A stretch of 64,000 nt of DNA from an uncultured bacterium (GCA_902826835.1 CADEGH010000006.1:41711-105710); one strand, 5' to 3'. Shown: positions 36,189 to 48,258, counted from the stretch's first letter. The notes: generated from the letters alone by a model not told the origin. Numbers and translations are program-made.

Positions 36189-38291
36189 TTACTGAACGCC
36201 GAGTTCGGCGAGCAGTTCCTTCGCGGAGTACACCGTGCGAAGGGCCTCGGTGATACCCGAGGAGTGGACTGAAAGTGCGCGATTGACTGACTCGTCGAAG
36301 CTGTAGCGACCCGGCAGGGACTGGATGTTGCCGTCGAAGATCAGACCGACCACTTCGGCCTTCTGATTGAGCACCGGGCTGCCGGAGTTGCCGCCGATGA
36401 TGTCGCAGGTGCTGACGAAGTTGAAGGGCGTCGAAAGATCGAGTTTGCTCTTCGCGGCCGTCCAACTCGGGGGCAGGTTGAAGGGCTCTTCGCCGTCGAA
36501 TTCGGCGCTGCGCGCAAAGAGACCGAAGAAGGTGGTCTTCCACGGCACGAGCGTGGTGCCGAGTTCGTAGCCGACCGCGCGGCCGAAGGTCAGGCGCAAG
36601 GTGAACGTCGCATCGGGGGGAACCGACTTGCCGTACGCATCGAAGCGCGCGGCCGCGAGAATCGGCATCTGGGCGGCGGCCTTGGCCCTCGCCGCTTGGA
36701 AGCGGGGCGCCGCTTCGCGTCCCGCCGCCTGGAGGTCGCGCTCGAGTTCGCGGAGCGCCTGACCGCTGCGGCTCAGCTCCGCCCCGAGGGGGGCGAGGAT
36801 TTTCTCCGCGGCTTCGGCGTCGGTGGGGAGCGACGCCAAGAGAGCGGACGCTCCGTCTCCCAGGTTGGGGAGCAGATCCTTCGCCCGGTCGGCGGCTGAT
36901 TTGCCACCGAGAATTTTGGCGAGGGAGGCGGCATCCCGCCCCAAGAAGCGTTCGAGGTTTGCCAGCAGGTTGGACCACTCGGCTCCACGAGCGTCGTTCG
37001 CCTCGAGCGTCGAGCGCACCTTGTCCAAGAGCTCCTGGCCCGAAAACCCCTTGGCGCGATCGGCGGCCGGCTTTTGAAGATTGTCGCCCAAGTCGCGCAG
37101 AGCCTTCGAGTAGCCGCGCAGTTCGGGGGAAGTGCGACCGAAGACGAGAATCGGGAAGGTCTCCGATTGAACTTTCTCGGCCGCTTCGATGTCTTGGAAT
37201 GCCTGCTCCGCGGCAGCGTTGCCTTGGATCCTGGCGCGCAAGTCGGCCTCCTCGGCCTCCTTCTTGGCCATGAGCGCCGCGTTCATCAGGCCTTCTTGCT
37301 GCCCGGTCATCGCCTTGAGCGAGTTGCGGACGCCGAACAGACGGTCGAGCACCTTGAGTCGATCGGCTTCGCTACGCTTCGAGATCGCGAGGAGCGAAGT
37401 CTCTTCGGCTTTCAGGAACGAGATCTGAACGGGTTGTTCGATGTCGCGTTCGAAGCGCAGGGTCGACATCGGAAGCAAGCGACCCGTATCTCCCGGGTGA
37501 CCCGCGACGAAGACGAGTTCGTCCTTGCTCGGACCAGCGGGATTCCACCGGAAGAAATGGTCCGCGGTGTTGGCGGGCTCCCCGTTTTCGTAGACCCGCA
37601 GGAAGGCGGCGTCGAGGCAGTAGCGGGGATAAACGAAGTTGTCGTAGTCGCCGCCGAAGTAGGCGATGCGCATCTCGGGTGCGAACACCAAGCGCACGTC
37701 GTTCCAAGTCTTGTAGCCGTACGCCATGTACTGGCCGCCGCCGTACAGCGACACGATGTCGACGACGAGTCCGGTCTTGCCGGCATGATCTTTGGCCACT
37801 GTCGACTGGGCCTCGGCCAACAGGGCCATCTTCTCTTCGTTCGATTTGGCCTTCCCGACGATGGCCGCCACCTCCGCGGTGACGTCCGCCTGGTATTTGA
37901 GGTGGCGGATCTCGGCCTCGGGGCAGCGGAGTTCTTCGGCCCGGGTCTTCGCCAAGTAGCCGTCCTTTACGAGATCGCGATCGGTCGTGCTGAGCTTGCC
38001 CACGAGTTCGAGCGCGACGTGATGGTTGGTCATCACGAGCCCGTCTTTGGAGACGAACGAGCCACTCCCGCCGGTGCTGACCCGCACCGCCCCCAGTCGG
38101 ACTTTCTCCAGCCACTCCGGGGTGAGTTCGAAACCGTACTTCTGTTTGAGAATGGCGGTCGGCGGATTGTCGAAGGTCCACATGCCACCATCGGGCGGCA
38201 CCGCGGTGACCGAGGAGGTGGGCTGAGCCACCAGCAGCGTCGCCAAGATCGCAACGGAAAGGAACGCAGTGATGACGGTGCGCATGGACAT
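36189..38291 (-). CDS. Exported S46 dipeptidyl-peptidase
   Basis: 700 residues; start MSMRTVITAFLSVAIL with GAGG at 5 bases; signal peptide to about LLVA-Q. The family's opening PDGGMWTFDNPP is intact. Catalytic His in VMTNHHVALE near 90 and nucleophile Ser in GNSGSPVLNQKAEVVGL near 640 match the chymotrypsin-fold S46 triad. Members (DPP7, DPP11) remove dipeptides from oligopeptides in the periplasm of asaccharolytic bacteria. Specificity cannot be assigned by eye. Confidence 0.92.
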   Translation of the reverse strand: MSMRTVITAFLSVAILATLLVAQPTSSVTAVPPDGGMWTFDNPPTAILKQKYGFELTPEWLEKVRLGAVRVSTGGSGSFVSKDGLVMTNHHVALELVGKLSTTDRDLVKDGYLAKTRAEELRCPEAEIRHLKYQADVTAEVAAIVGKAKSNEEKMALLAEAQSTVAKDHAGKTGLVVDIVSLYGGGQYMAYGYKTWNDVRLVFAPEMRIAYFGGDYDNFVYPRYCLDAAFLRVYENGEPANTADHFFRWNPAGPSKDELVFVAGHPGDTGRLLPMSTLRFERDIEQPVQISFLKAEETSLLAISKRSEADRLKVLDRLFGVRNSLKAMTGQQEGLMNAALMAKKEAEEADLRARIQGNAAAEQAFQDIEAAEKVQSETFPILVFGRTSPELRGYSKALRDLGDNLQKPAADRAKGFSGQELLDKVRSTLEANDARGAEWSNLLANLERFLGRDAASLAKILGGKSAADRAKDLLPNLGDGASALLASLPTDAEAAEKILAPLGAELSRSGQALRELERDLQAAGREAAPRFQAARAKAAAQMPILAAARFDAYGKSVPPDATFTLRLTFGRAVGYELGTTLVPWKTTFFGLFARSAEFDGEEPFNLPPSWTAAKSKLDLSTPFNFVSTCDIIGGNSGSPVLNQKAEVVGLIFDGNIQSLPGRYSFDESVNRALSVHSSGITEALRTVYSAKELLAELGVQ

Positions 38292-38413
38292 GGGGTCCTC
38301 AACGAACCTCGCAAGGATCGAACCGGAAGGCGGGAGTCTACGGAGAGCCTCTACCCCGAGCAACGCGGCGCCGGTTCAGCTCCCAAAGGTCCCGACCGAG
38401 GGGGCCTTGGTCC

Positions 38414-39151
38414 CTACGGAGTGACCGTCCGTGGCGTCGGGACCTCGAAAACCGCCAGGACGGGAAAGTGGTCCGAGAGGCGATCGAAGGGAGGATCACG
38501 CAAAACCCGCACTTCGCTGATCGTGAGGCCGCGGATGTACAGGCGATCAAGCGCGAAGAGAGGGCGGCGGGTCGACCAGGTTTTGCGGTCGAGCGCGGAC
38601 AGGCGAGTCATGGCGTTTTGCAGGTCGGTCCGGCCACAAATCTCCGGATCGAGTCGCCCGCTCCAGTCGTTGAAATCACCCCCGAGGATCACCGGCTCTC
38701 CGGGGCTGGTCATTTGCTGGAGCCAGTTTCCCACGCGCTCCGCTTGCGTGCGCCTCTGCCGGTGACTCAGGCCAAAGTGGGTGTTCAGGACATGGAGGGG
38801 CGTTTGGAAGGGGCTTTCGATCCTCGTGTAGAGGCAGCCTCGGCGCTCGATCGGGTTGGTGCTCAGATCCCGGTTCTCGGACGTGAGGATCGGCCACTTC
38901 GAGACGGTCGTGTTGCCGTGGTGACCGCGGCGGTACTGCGCGTTGGCCCCGTAGCGCCACTCCGCGGCCAGGCCGGTCGCCAAGGCATCACTTTGGTCCA
39001 CGTCCTGCCGATTGTGGAAGACCTCCTGGAAGAGAACGAGGTCGGCCTTCCATTCCCGAAGGCTCTCGGCCAAGGCCGAGAACTCCGGTTTCCCTTGACC
39101 GTTCCCCTTTCCCTTGCGGATGTTGTAGGTGATCACCCGGATGGTGGTCAT
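38414..39151 (-). CDS. Endonuclease/exonuclease/phosphatase family protein
   Basis: 245 residues. The EEP fold motifs are in order: TYNIRKGKG (Asn), VLFQEV (Glu), LNTHFGLSHRQR (His), GGDFNDWSG (Asp, Asn) and SDHFPVLAVF (Asp, His), giving a metal-dependent phosphodiesterase or phosphatase. No signal peptide, while its upstream neighbour is exported. The start overlaps that gene's stop by 4 bases (ATGA). Substrate unknown: DNA, phosphoinositide or sphingomyelin-type all remain possible. Confidence 0.85.
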   Translation of the reverse strand: MTTIRVITYNIRKGKGNGQGKPEFSALAESLREWKADLVLFQEVFHNRQDVDQSDALATGLAAEWRYGANAQYRRGHHGNTTVSKWPILTSENRDLSTNPIERRGCLYTRIESPFQTPLHVLNTHFGLSHRQRRTQAERVGNWLQQMTSPGEPVILGGDFNDWSGRLDPEICGRTDLQNAMTRLSALDRKTWSTRRPLFALDRLYIRGLTISEVRVLRDPPFDRLSDHFPVLAVFEVPTPRTVTP

Positions 39152-41253
39152 GGAACGAGGGTGGGCTGCAGGATATTGATGGCGAGTTGGGTGCCGCTCG
39201 GATTTCCGGCGAGCACTTGACGGTACAAGGCCAAGGCGACGTACGTGAAGGCTCCGCGTCCGACGCGAGTCTGAACCAATGCTCCGAGATGGGGACTGGG
39301 ATTCAGCGCGAAGGAGTCCCGAAGGAGGACGAGATTTTCGTACCGCGCGTCAGTCGTATCGAGAAAGTAGAGGCCGCGTTCCTGGACCCACCCCTGCAAG
39401 GGATCTTCGGCGAGCGGGTTGGGCCACTGCCAAATGCGATGTTTCGGATCGAGTTTCACGACCGGACTCGTTTCGTCGGTGACTCGACGGGCGCTCAAGC
39501 GGGCGGGCCACGGGAAATAGAGCGAAGGTTCGGTGGCTTCACCAGGATTCACGTCGACCGGCTTTTGCAGGAAACAAACGAGATGCCCCCCCTCCTCCAT
39601 CCACCTCCTCAGGGATTCGGGAAACTCGCGCGTCTTCCAAGCGCGCACTCCCACGCCGATGACGCGGAGGCCGTCGAGTTGACCGGTGGCAAGGGCATGC
39701 GGATTCAAGTGCCGCACCTCCACGCCGAGGTCTTGCAAGGCCTCATCCATCCCGTCCGCGCCCGGCCCGCTGATCCAGCCGAGTGGAGCGTCGGCTAACG
39801 CGCCGAGGGAGAGCGGAGTCACCGCGGGTCGCGATTCAATTGGCTCGAGCAGATAGGCAGCCTCGGTGTGCGGCGCGGCGATGCGGCGGAGCGAAAATCC
39901 GGCGGGCGCAGCGACCGGCAAGAGCGCCACCGGATCGGTGCGCAGGAGATTCGTGGCGCGATCGACGCCTCGGTGGACGACCGGCGAGCGCAAGGTCGCT
40001 CCGAGATCAAGCTCGTCGAGCTCACCGAAGAAGTGCATGCAGGCGGTTTGGGGAAGGCGGCTCGGCGCCTCCGTGTAGACACCCGCCGCGGCCTCCTTGG
40101 CCATGGTCACCCAGGAAAATGCGGTGGCGTCCGGGGCGACTTGCACCTCGCAAGTCAGGGTTTTGTCCGAGCCGGGAGCCAAGGAGTGACTGCCAAGGCT
40201 CACCTGGCGGGAGGGGCGGTCGCCCCATTCCCGGATCTCGAGGCCACTCTCGACGATCGTGACACTCTGGTCAGTGAGATTGCGCAGGTGGATCCGAACG
40301 GCCACTGACTCCCCGGGGGCCACGCGATCTTGGCGAGCCGTGGCCAACACTTGCACGGCGCGCCGCTTGGACTCACGCTGGCTTCGGACTTGGGAGGCCG
40401 CCTCGGTGAGGCCGATCCCGGCGGGAAGGAGCTCGCCCGCGACCACGGGGTCTTTCGTGAAGGAGTGGACGAGTCGCCAGCGGCTCGCCCGCAGCACCGA
40501 CCCCGGCAGCACATGCTGCGGAACTCCTTGGCAGCGGTGGTGGCTGCGAGCGCGCACGCCGAGCTCGGCATAAGTTTCGCCAGTCCGAGCCTTCACGAGA
40601 TTCAGGGGCACCAGGACCAGACCCTCCCCCGTCGGATTTTCGTCCCACACTTGTTCCCAAAGCCTCGCGACCGCGAACGGAGCGCCAAGTTCGGGCCAGT
40701 GGTCCAAGGCCGCGAGCTTCACCGCCTTCTCGGTGCACTGCGCGCTCACCTGGTGATGGCGCCCCCCCGCGTCGCCACCTCGAGGCATCGTCAAGACGAC
40801 GGTGGGTCTCAGTTCCCGGATGACCTGAACGAGATCCCGGACGATGTTCTCCTCCCCCCAGATGCGGCGAGTCTCCTCGTCGCAGAACGAGTATCCGAAC
40901 TCAAACGCTCGGCCGAATCTTTGAGTGGCTCCATCCACCCGGTGGACTTGGCGGAGTTCCTCCATGCGCAACACGGCCAACTGCTCATTCAGCTCGGAGC
41001 TGATTTCGTTTTGGCCACCCTCGCCGCGGGTGAGCGTCAGAAGTGTGCAGTGGACCCCCCGCTCGGCCCGCAGGTAAGCGAGGAGACCGTTGTCTTCATC
41101 GTCGGGATGAGCGACCACGTAGAGGACCCGCGCGGAGTCGGCGAACTCCAGGCGCTCGACCGGCATGTCGTAGTCCACGGGGAAAAAGAGCTGGGCCGAG
41201 AGCGACGGGAGGCCGGTCAGAAGACAGACGACAAAAATCAGGGCGCGCTGCAT
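39148..41253 (-). CDS. Exported PIG-L family deacetylase
   Basis: 701 residues; signal peptide MQRALIFVVCLLTGLPSLSA-Q. The PIG-L/LmbE zinc motif AHPDDE is at 48-53 with GRHHQVS as the second metal region near 165. After the deacetylase domain (about 40-270) come beta-sandwich-like regions, one of which (VRIHLRNLTDQSVTI) resembles NEW3/CARDB-type domains, and a C-terminal flavodoxin-like segment (VIGVGVRAWKTREF). Exported PIG-L proteins of this length probably deacetylate polymeric amino sugars. Coupled to the EEP gene. Confidence 0.82.
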   Translation of the reverse strand: MQRALIFVVCLLTGLPSLSAQLFFPVDYDMPVERLEFADSARVLYVVAHPDDEDNGLLAYLRAERGVHCTLLTLTRGEGGQNEISSELNEQLAVLRMEELRQVHRVDGATQRFGRAFEFGYSFCDEETRRIWGEENIVRDLVQVIRELRPTVVLTMPRGGDAGGRHHQVSAQCTEKAVKLAALDHWPELGAPFAVARLWEQVWDENPTGEGLVLVPLNLVKARTGETYAELGVRARSHHRCQGVPQHVLPGSVLRASRWRLVHSFTKDPVVAGELLPAGIGLTEAASQVRSQRESKRRAVQVLATARQDRVAPGESVAVRIHLRNLTDQSVTIVESGLEIREWGDRPSRQVSLGSHSLAPGSDKTLTCEVQVAPDATAFSWVTMAKEAAAGVYTEAPSRLPQTACMHFFGELDELDLGATLRSPVVHRGVDRATNLLRTDPVALLPVAAPAGFSLRRIAAPHTEAAYLLEPIESRPAVTPLSLGALADAPLGWISGPGADGMDEALQDLGVEVRHLNPHALATGQLDGLRVIGVGVRAWKTREFPESLRRWMEEGGHLVCFLQKPVDVNPGEATEPSLYFPWPARLSARRVTDETSPVVKLDPKHRIWQWPNPLAEDPLQGWVQERGLYFLDTTDARYENLVLLRDSFALNPSPHLGALVQTRVGRGAFTYVALALYRQVLAGNPSGTQLAINILQPTLVP

Positions 41254-41283
41254 CTCCCCAGTATGGCGCAGCCACGGTTTCCG

Positions 41284-41289
41284 TAAACT
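41284..41289 (+). promoter_or_regulatory. Candidate -10 element for leaderless rpiA
   Basis: TAAACT ends 5 bases before the rpiA ATG, and no Shine-Dalgarno sequence is present, which fits a leaderless message. No good -35. Confidence 0.35.
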
Positions 41290-41294
41290 CCGCC

Positions 41295-41996
41295 ATGTCG
41301 ATCGACCAAGCTAAGGAGGCGGCGGCGTTGGCCGCCTTGGCCGAGGTTCGCAGCGGAATGAAGCTGGGACTCGGGACGGGATCCACGGTTTATTGGCTCC
41401 TGCTTCATCTCGGACGTGCCCTCGCCTCCGGAACCCTCGAGAAAGTCGCGGGGGTTCCCACCTCGATCGACACCGAGCGGCGGTGTCGGGAATTCGGGAT
41501 CCCGCTCCTCGAGCTCGCCGATCACCCCGTCTTGGATCTCGCCATCGACGGAGCCGACGAGATCAATCCCCGACTCGACCTGATCAAAGGCCTGGGCGGC
41601 GCCCTCCTGCGGGAAAAGATGGTGGCCACTGCGGCGCAGCGCTTCCTCGTCATCGCGGATGAAAGCAAACTTGTAGGACGACTGGGTGAAAAGGCCCCGC
41701 TGCCGGTCGAAGTCGTGCGGTTCGCCGCGGACAGCCATCTGCCGTTCCTTCGCTCCGCCGGGGCCAATCCCACCCTGCGCCTGGAGAAGGGCGGCTTCGG
41801 TCCGTTCGTGACCGACAACTCCGCGGTCATTTGGGATTGCCGGTTCGAACGCGGGATCCCGGATCCCTTGGCCTTGGGATCTTCGTTGGACGCGCGGCCG
41901 GGAATTCTCGACCACGGGTTGTTCCTCGGTCTCGCCGACGTCGCCTACGTGGCCACCCCGCTCGGGGTTCGCGTTCTCAGACGCCCCGACTGTTAG
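41295..41996 (+). CDS. rpiA: Ribose-5-phosphate isomerase A
   Basis: 233 residues, normal length. It interconverts ribose 5-phosphate and ribulose 5-phosphate in the pentose phosphate pathway. All family blocks are visible: KLGLGTGSTVYWLL, GVPTSIDTE, LAIDGADEINPRLDLIKG with the catalytic Asp/Glu, and GGALLREKMVA. It precedes the aconitase gene by 61 bases on the same strand and is divergent from the exported PIG-L gene. Confidence 0.95.
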   Translation: MSIDQAKEAAALAALAEVRSGMKLGLGTGSTVYWLLLHLGRALASGTLEKVAGVPTSIDTERRCREFGIPLLELADHPVLDLAIDGADEINPRLDLIKGLGGALLREKMVATAAQRFLVIADESKLVGRLGEKAPLPVEVVRFAADSHLPFLRSAGANPTLRLEKGGFGPFVTDNSAVIWDCRFERGIPDPLALGSSLDARPGILDHGLFLGLADVAYVATPLGVRVLRRPDC

Positions 41997-42057
41997 CTTC
42001 CGGCCCCGGGCGCGCTCCGTTCGGCGGCCCGTGATCCGAGCTCGGAGAACCTGATCC

Positions 42058-44325
42058 ATGTCCGATCAACATTCCGCGATTGCGCGGTTGTACAGCACCC
42101 TCCAATCCCGCCACGCCCACGGAAGGGCCCGGCTGGGACGGCCCCTGACCCTCGCCGAGAAGATTCTCGTGGCTCACCTCGATCCCATCGATCAGCCGAT
42201 GGCCCGAGGCAAGGACAACCTGGACCTGCGTCCCGATCGCGTGGCGATGCAAGATGCCACCGCCCAAATGGCGCTGCTCCAGTTCTTGAGCGCGCGGCTC
42301 GACCGAGTCCGCGTCCCCACGACGGTGCACTGCGATCACTTGATCCGAGCCGAGCTTGGTGCCGAGACCGACATGGCCACGGCGTCGGCGGAAAATCGCG
42401 AGGTGTTCGAGTTTCTGCGCACGGCTTCCGCCAAAGCCGGGATCGGCTTTTGGAAGCCGGGATCGGGCATCATCCACCAGGTCATTCTTGAGAATTACGC
42501 GTTCCCGGGCGGGCTCATGATCGGGACCGACTCGCACACTCCCAACGCGGGCGGGCTCGGCATGTTGGCGATCGGAGTGGGAGGCGCCGACGCGGTCGAT
42601 GTCATGGCCGGGATGCCGTGGAACGTGCGCGCGCCCAAGCTCATCGGAGTCCACCTGAAGGGGGCTCTCTCCGGTTGGACCGCGCCGAAGGACGTGATCC
42701 TGAAAGTGGCCGGCCTGCTCACCGTGGCGGGCGGTACCGGGGCGATCGTCGAGTACTTCGGCGAGGGCTGCCGCAGCCTCTCCTGCACTGGGAAGGCGAC
42801 CGTCACGAACATGGGCGCCGAACTCGGCGCGACCTGCAGCGTGTTCCCCTACGACGAGCGCATGGCGTCGTACTTGCGCGTCACCGAGCGCGCCGATGTG
42901 GCGGCCCTGGCCGATCGCCACGCTGCGGAGCTCCGCGCCGATCCCGAGGTCGAGAAGGACCCCGCGAAATTCTTCGACCAAGTCGTCACCATCGATTTGA
43001 GCTCGCTCGAACCGCATCTCGTGGGCCCGCACACCCCGGACTTGGCGCGACCGGTGAGTGGCATGGCGGCCGCGGTCTCCGCCGAGAACTACCCGGTGAC
43101 GATCAGCAGCGCGCTCATCGGAAGCTGCACCAATTCCTCCTACGAGGATCTCGGACGCGCCGCCCACCTCGCACGCCAGGCCAAGGCCCGGGGCGTGAAG
43201 GCCAAAGTTCCGTTCCTCGTGACACCCGGCAGTGAGCAGGTGCGCGCCACCATCGCTCGGGACGGAATCCTCGCCGACCTCGAAGCGATCGGGGCGACCG
43301 TGCTCGCCAATGCGTGCGGGCCGTGCATCGGCCAGTGGAAACGGCACGATGTGAAAGAGGGAACCAAGAACGCCATCGTCACCTCGTTCAATCGCAACTT
43401 CCAAAAGCGCAACGACGGCAACGCCGAGACCTTGGCTTTCATCGGCAGTCCCGAAATCGTGACCGCGATGGCGCTGAGCGGCCAACTCGCTTTCGACCCC
43501 AAGCACGACACCATGCCGGATGCGCAGGGCCGGAGCTTCAGACTCGAAGCGCCTGAGGCCCCGGAATTCCCGCCCAAGGGATTCACTCCCGGGGAATCGG
43601 GCTTCATCGCTCCTCCGAGCGACACCTCGAAGGTCCTGGTGGAGGTCGATCCGAAGAGTCCTCGCCTCGCGCTCCTCGAGCCGTTTGCTCCGCACGACGG
43701 CCGGGACATCGAGGGCGCATTGGTCCTCCTGAAAGCTGCCGGAAAGTGCACGACCGATCACATCTCGGCCGCCGGTCCTTGGCTCGCGTACCGGGGGCAC
43801 TTGGACAAGATCAGCGACAACATGTTCCTCGGGGCGAAAAACGCCTTCACGAGCGAAACCGGTAAGGGCACCGATGTCCTGACCGGGGCGAAGGGGGTTG
43901 CCTTCCCGGCGTTGGCGCGTGGCTACAAAAAGGCAGGCCAAGGCTGGGTGGTGTTCGGAGACACCAACTACGGCGAAGGATCGAGTCGGGAGCATGCCGC
44001 CATGTCGCCTCGCTGGCTAGGTGCCCGCGCGGTGGTCGTGCGCAGCTTCGCCCGCATCCACGAGACGAACTTGAAGAAGCAGGGCATTCTGGCCCTCACC
44101 TTCAAGAATCCCGGCGACTACGACCTCGTTCAGGAAGCCGACCGGGTGTCGATCGGTCTCGCGGACTTTGCTCCCGGCCGTCCGCTCCCCCTCACGCTTC
44201 GCCACCAAGACGGCAGTGCGCACACGATCGAAGTGCTGCACACCTTCACGCCCGCCCAGATTGGTTGGTTCCGCGCCGGCTCGGCGCTCAACCTGATCCG
44301 CGAACAAGCTTCGAAGGCGAAGTGA
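42058..44325 (+). CDS. acn: Aconitate hydratase, mitochondrial type
   Basis: 755 residues. It isomerises citrate and isocitrate via cis-aconitate in the TCA cycle. The [4Fe-4S] ligands are Cys357 in GSCTNSS and Cys420/Cys423 in [10 protein letters not shown], almost the numbering of mammalian mitochondrial aconitase. Other blocks: [21 protein letters not shown] and [11 protein letters not shown]. Length and motifs match the mitochondrial-type branch seen in Bacteroidota and Planctomycetota, not AcnA (about 890) or AcnB. GGAG lies about 10 bases before the ATG. The 3' end overlaps boxR by 38 bases. Confidence 0.95.
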   Translation: MSDQHSAIARLYSTLQSRHAHGRARLGRPLTLAEKILVAHLDPIDQPMARGKDNLDLRPDRVAMQDATAQMALLQFLSARLDRVRVPTTVHCDHLIRAELGAETDMATASAENREVFEFLRTASAKAGIGFWKPGSGIIHQVILENYAFPGGLMIGTDSHTPNAGGLGMLAIGVGGADAVDVMAGMPWNVRAPKLIGVHLKGALSGWTAPKDVILKVAGLLTVAGGTGAIVEYFGEGCRSLSCTGKATVTNMGAELGATCSVFPYDERMASYLRVTERADVAALADRHAAELRADPEVEKDPAKFFDQVVTIDLSSLEPHLVGPHTPDLARPVSGMAAAVSAENYPVTISSALIGSCTNSSYEDLGRAAHLARQAKARGVKAKVPFLVTPGSEQVRATIARDGILADLEAIGATVLANACGPCIGQWKRHDVKEGTKNAIVTSFNRNFQKRNDGNAETLAFIGSPEIVTAMALSGQLAFDPKHDTMPDAQGRSFRLEAPEAPEFPPKGFTPGESGFIAPPSDTSKVLVEVDPKSPRLALLEPFAPHDGRDIEGALVLLKAAGKCTTDHISAAGPWLAYRGHLDKISDNMFLGAKNAFTSETGKGTDVLTGAKGVAFPALARGYKKAGQGWVVFGDTNYGEGSSREHAAMSPRWLGARAVVVRSFARIHETNLKKQGILALTFKNPGDYDLVQEADRVSIGLADFAPGRPLPLTLRHQDGSAHTIEVLHTFTPAQIGWFRAGSALNLIREQASKAK

Positions 44326-45091
44326 GCCAGCGCCGCGCGATCGCCGTGAGTTCTCCGGCGACTTGCGCCTCGCTCAACCCGCTCGTGTCGACTACCACCT
44401 CCGCCTGTGCGTAGAGCGGTTGTCGGCGAACCCACAGGCGCTCGAGCTCCTCCTTCGCACGGGGACGCTCGTGCATGGGGCGTCGGTCGCCCTGCGCCAC
44501 CACCCGAATCCAGTGGTCGTCGGGCGTGGCCTTGAGCCAGACGGTGGTGGTACGCCGCCGCAGGATCTCGAAGGCCTCCTCGTCCGCGACGATTCCGCCG
44601 CTCGTGGCGAGGATGGTCGGGGCCGTGGTCGTTCCGAGCAGACGGTCGAGGACATCTCGGCAGTGGCGGCGGTACTCGAATTCACCGCCGAGGGAAAAGA
44701 GCTCGGGGAGTGGCACTCCGCAGGCCTGCTCCACGAGCTCGTCATGTTCGACGAAGAGAAGCCCGAGCGCCGTCGCTAGTCTGCGGCCGACCGTGGTCTT
44801 GCCGGCTCCCCGAAGCCCCAAGAGCGCGAGGATTCTTGGTCCGTGCGAAGGTTCGGCGTGGCCGAGGCCTTCCACGGCTTGCGCGAGCGACAGTCCTAGG
44901 GCGAGGCAAAGGCTTTGGAGCTTCAGGAGCGAGAGGTTTCCTTGCCCCGCCTCCACCGCCGCTACGAAGCGGACCGACATCGAACTCGCGCGGGCCAAGT
45001 GGGCTTGGGACCAGCCCAGGGACTCCCTTTGCCTGCGCAGGCGGGTGCCAAGGGCATCGAGGAGCGGGTGACGGGCGTCTTCACGGACCAT
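44288..45091 (-). CDS. boxR: BoxR: XRE regulator fused to a shikimate kinase-like domain
   Basis: 267 residues. An XRE-type HTH at about 12-75 ([32 protein letters not shown]) precedes a shikimate kinase-like domain with P-loop GLRGAGKTT (92-100) and [11 protein letters not shown] later. This layout is BoxR/BzdR, the benzoyl-CoA-responsive repressor of aerobic (box) and anaerobic benzoate genes. It faces boxC. Its own promoter overlaps a perfect palindrome, and a -10 element only 5 bases before the ATG predicts a leaderless message. The gene runs 38 bases into the aconitase 3' end. Confidence 0.93.
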   Translation of the reverse strand: MVREDARHPLLDALGTRLRRQRESLGWSQAHLARASSMSVRFVAAVEAGQGNLSLLKLQSLCLALGLSLAQAVEGLGHAEPSHGPRILALLGLRGAGKTTVGRRLATALGLLFVEHDELVEQACGVPLPELFSLGGEFEYRRHCRDVLDRLLGTTTAPTILATSGGIVADEEAFEILRRRTTTVWLKATPDDHWIRVVAQGDRRPMHERPRAKEELERLWVRRQPLYAQAEVVVDTSGLSEAQVAGELTAIARRWLTSPSKLVRGSG

Positions 45092-45094
45092 GCT

Positions 45095-45106
45095 GCACTA
45101 TAGTGC
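45095..45106. promoter_or_regulatory. Candidate BoxR operator, copy 1 (perfect palindrome)
   Basis: GCACTATAGTGC, a perfect 12-base palindrome. With flanks it reads TGCA-CTATAG-TGCT, close to the TGCA-N6-TGCA element that, as I recall, BzdR/BoxR bind. It covers the boxR -10. Confidence 0.6.
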
Positions 45107-45125
45107 TGATTGATCTTTGCGGCAA
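45097..45125 (-). promoter_or_regulatory. Promoter of boxR
   Basis: Minus strand: TTGCCG (45125-45120), 17 bases, TATAGT (45102-45097). The predicted start of transcription is at or beside the boxR ATG (45091), so translation would be leaderless. Binding to copy 1 would autorepress. Confidence 0.55.
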
Positions 45126-45136
45126 GGCACTAAAAT
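45110..45136 (+). promoter_or_regulatory. Promoter of boxC-boxB
   Basis: TTGATC (45110-45115), 15 bases, TAAAAT (45131-45136), with a leader of about 14 bases to the GAGGAG ribosome site and ATG at 45157. The spacing is short. The -10 lies within operator copy 2. Confidence 0.45.
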
Positions 45137-45138
45137 GC
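45127..45138. promoter_or_regulatory. Candidate BoxR operator, copy 2
   Basis: GCACTAAAATGC matches copy 1 at 10 of 12 positions and starts exactly 32 bases after it, about three helical turns, so both copies would present the same DNA face. Confidence 0.5.
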
Positions 45139-45156
45139 AGGATCGCGAGGAGCACC

Positions 45157-46829
<1,673 letters not shown>

Positions 46830-46830
<1 letters not shown>

Positions 46831-48239
46831 TGTCGCTCGACGATCGGATTCCAAACAACGTCGACCTGTCTTCGGATCGGCGCCTGCAGAAGGCCTTGGA
46901 ACAGTGGCAGCCCAAGTTCCAGGAATGGTGGATGGACATGGGCCCGGAGGGGTTCCAGGCCAAAGACGTCTACCTGCGCACCGCCACTTCCGTGGAGCGG
47001 GATGGCTGGGCCACCTTCGACTACGTGAAGATGCCGGACTACCGCTGGGGCATCTTTCTCACCCCCGAAGAACCCGGTCGTCCGGTTGGCTTCGGCGACA
47101 TGATCGATCAGCCCTCCTTCGAGGAGGTGCCTGGTGAGTTCCGCAACAGCCTGCGTCGGCTGATCGTCACCCAGGGTGACACCGAGCCTGCCTCGGTGGA
47201 ACAGCAACGCCTCTTGGGCCAGACCTGCCCGAGCTTGTACGACCTGCGCAATTTGTTCCAGGTCAACGTCGAAGAAGGCCGCCACCTGTGGGCCATGGTT
47301 TACCTCCTCCATCGCTACTTCGGCCGCGACGGTCGCGAAGAGGGCGACGAGCTTTTGGCCCGGCGTTCGGGCAATGCCGACAAGCCTCGCATCCTCGAGG
47401 CTTTCAATCAGCCCATCAACGACTGGCTCTCCTTTTTCTGCTTCACGATGCTGGTCGACCGCGACGGGAAGTATCAACTGGCCGCGCTGGCGGAGTCCGG
47501 CTTCTCGCCCCTCCGACGCACCACCCAGTTCATGCTGACCGAAGAGGCCCATCATCTCTTCGTGGGCGAAACCGGCCTCGGTCGGGTGATCCGTCGCAGT
47601 GCGCAGCTACGGCGCGAGAGCGACGGACAAGAAGCGAAGGTCGGCGGGATCCCGCTCGAGACCATCCAGCGCTACATCACGCACTGGTATTCCTACGCCC
47701 TCGACCTCTTCGGGAGCGAGATCTCGAGCAACGCCGCGGACTTCTTCTCCTCGGGCCTGAAGGGCCGCTACCACGAGGCGAGCAAGTACAGCGAACACAG
47801 CGCGAAGGACCAGTTCCAAGAGATTCCCATCATCGAGAACGGGCGCGTCACCATGAAGCAGGTGCCGCTGCGCAACGCCATGAACGAAGTGCTGCGGGAG
47901 GAGTACATCCGCGACACCGAACGGGCGGTCCGCAATTGGAACAAGATCATCAAAGAAGAGAACGTCAACTTCGAGATCCTGCTGCCGCACCGCCGCTTTC
48001 ACCGCCACCAGGGCGAGTACGCAGGCCACGGCTTCACCTTCGATGGCTCCCCGCTTCCCGACGCCGCTTCCTATCAGGCGGAACTGGCGAAGACGTTGCC
48101 CACCGCTCGCGACCGGGAAATCGTGCAGAGCGTCATGACGCCGGTCACGAAGCCGGGGCAGATGGCGCATTGGATCGCGCCGCCCACGAAGGGCATCAAC
48201 GACCAGGCGCTGGATTTCGAGTACGTGCGCCTGAACTGA
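46830..48239 (+). CDS. boxB: Benzoyl-CoA 2,3-epoxidase, oxygenase component
   Basis: 469 residues. BoxB is a class I diiron monooxygenase that epoxidises the ring of benzoyl-CoA with O2 and electrons from BoxA. The six diiron ligands are all found with an offset of one from the Azoarcus evansii enzyme as I remember it: Glu119, Glu149 and His152 (EEGRH), Asp210, Glu239 and His242 (EEAHH). AGGAGAAC precedes the ATG. The reductase BoxA is not encoded nearby, so electrons must come from a BoxA or another ferredoxin reductase elsewhere. Confidence 0.95.
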
Positions 48240-48246
48240 GTCGCGA

Positions 48247-48258
48247 CCGAGGGCTCGG
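48247..48258 (+). terminator. Weak hairpin after boxB
   Basis: CCGAG-GG-CTCGG followed by CG and TTT, 8 bases past the boxB stop and before the convergent cyclophilin gene. Short stem and T-run; a weak terminator at best. Confidence 0.25.

Noticed and set aside
41977..43995. A 672-codon minus-strand open frame
   Set aside because: Fully antisense to the aconitase gene, whose iron-sulfur motifs are intact; composition is His/Arg/Gly-rich without recognisable domains.
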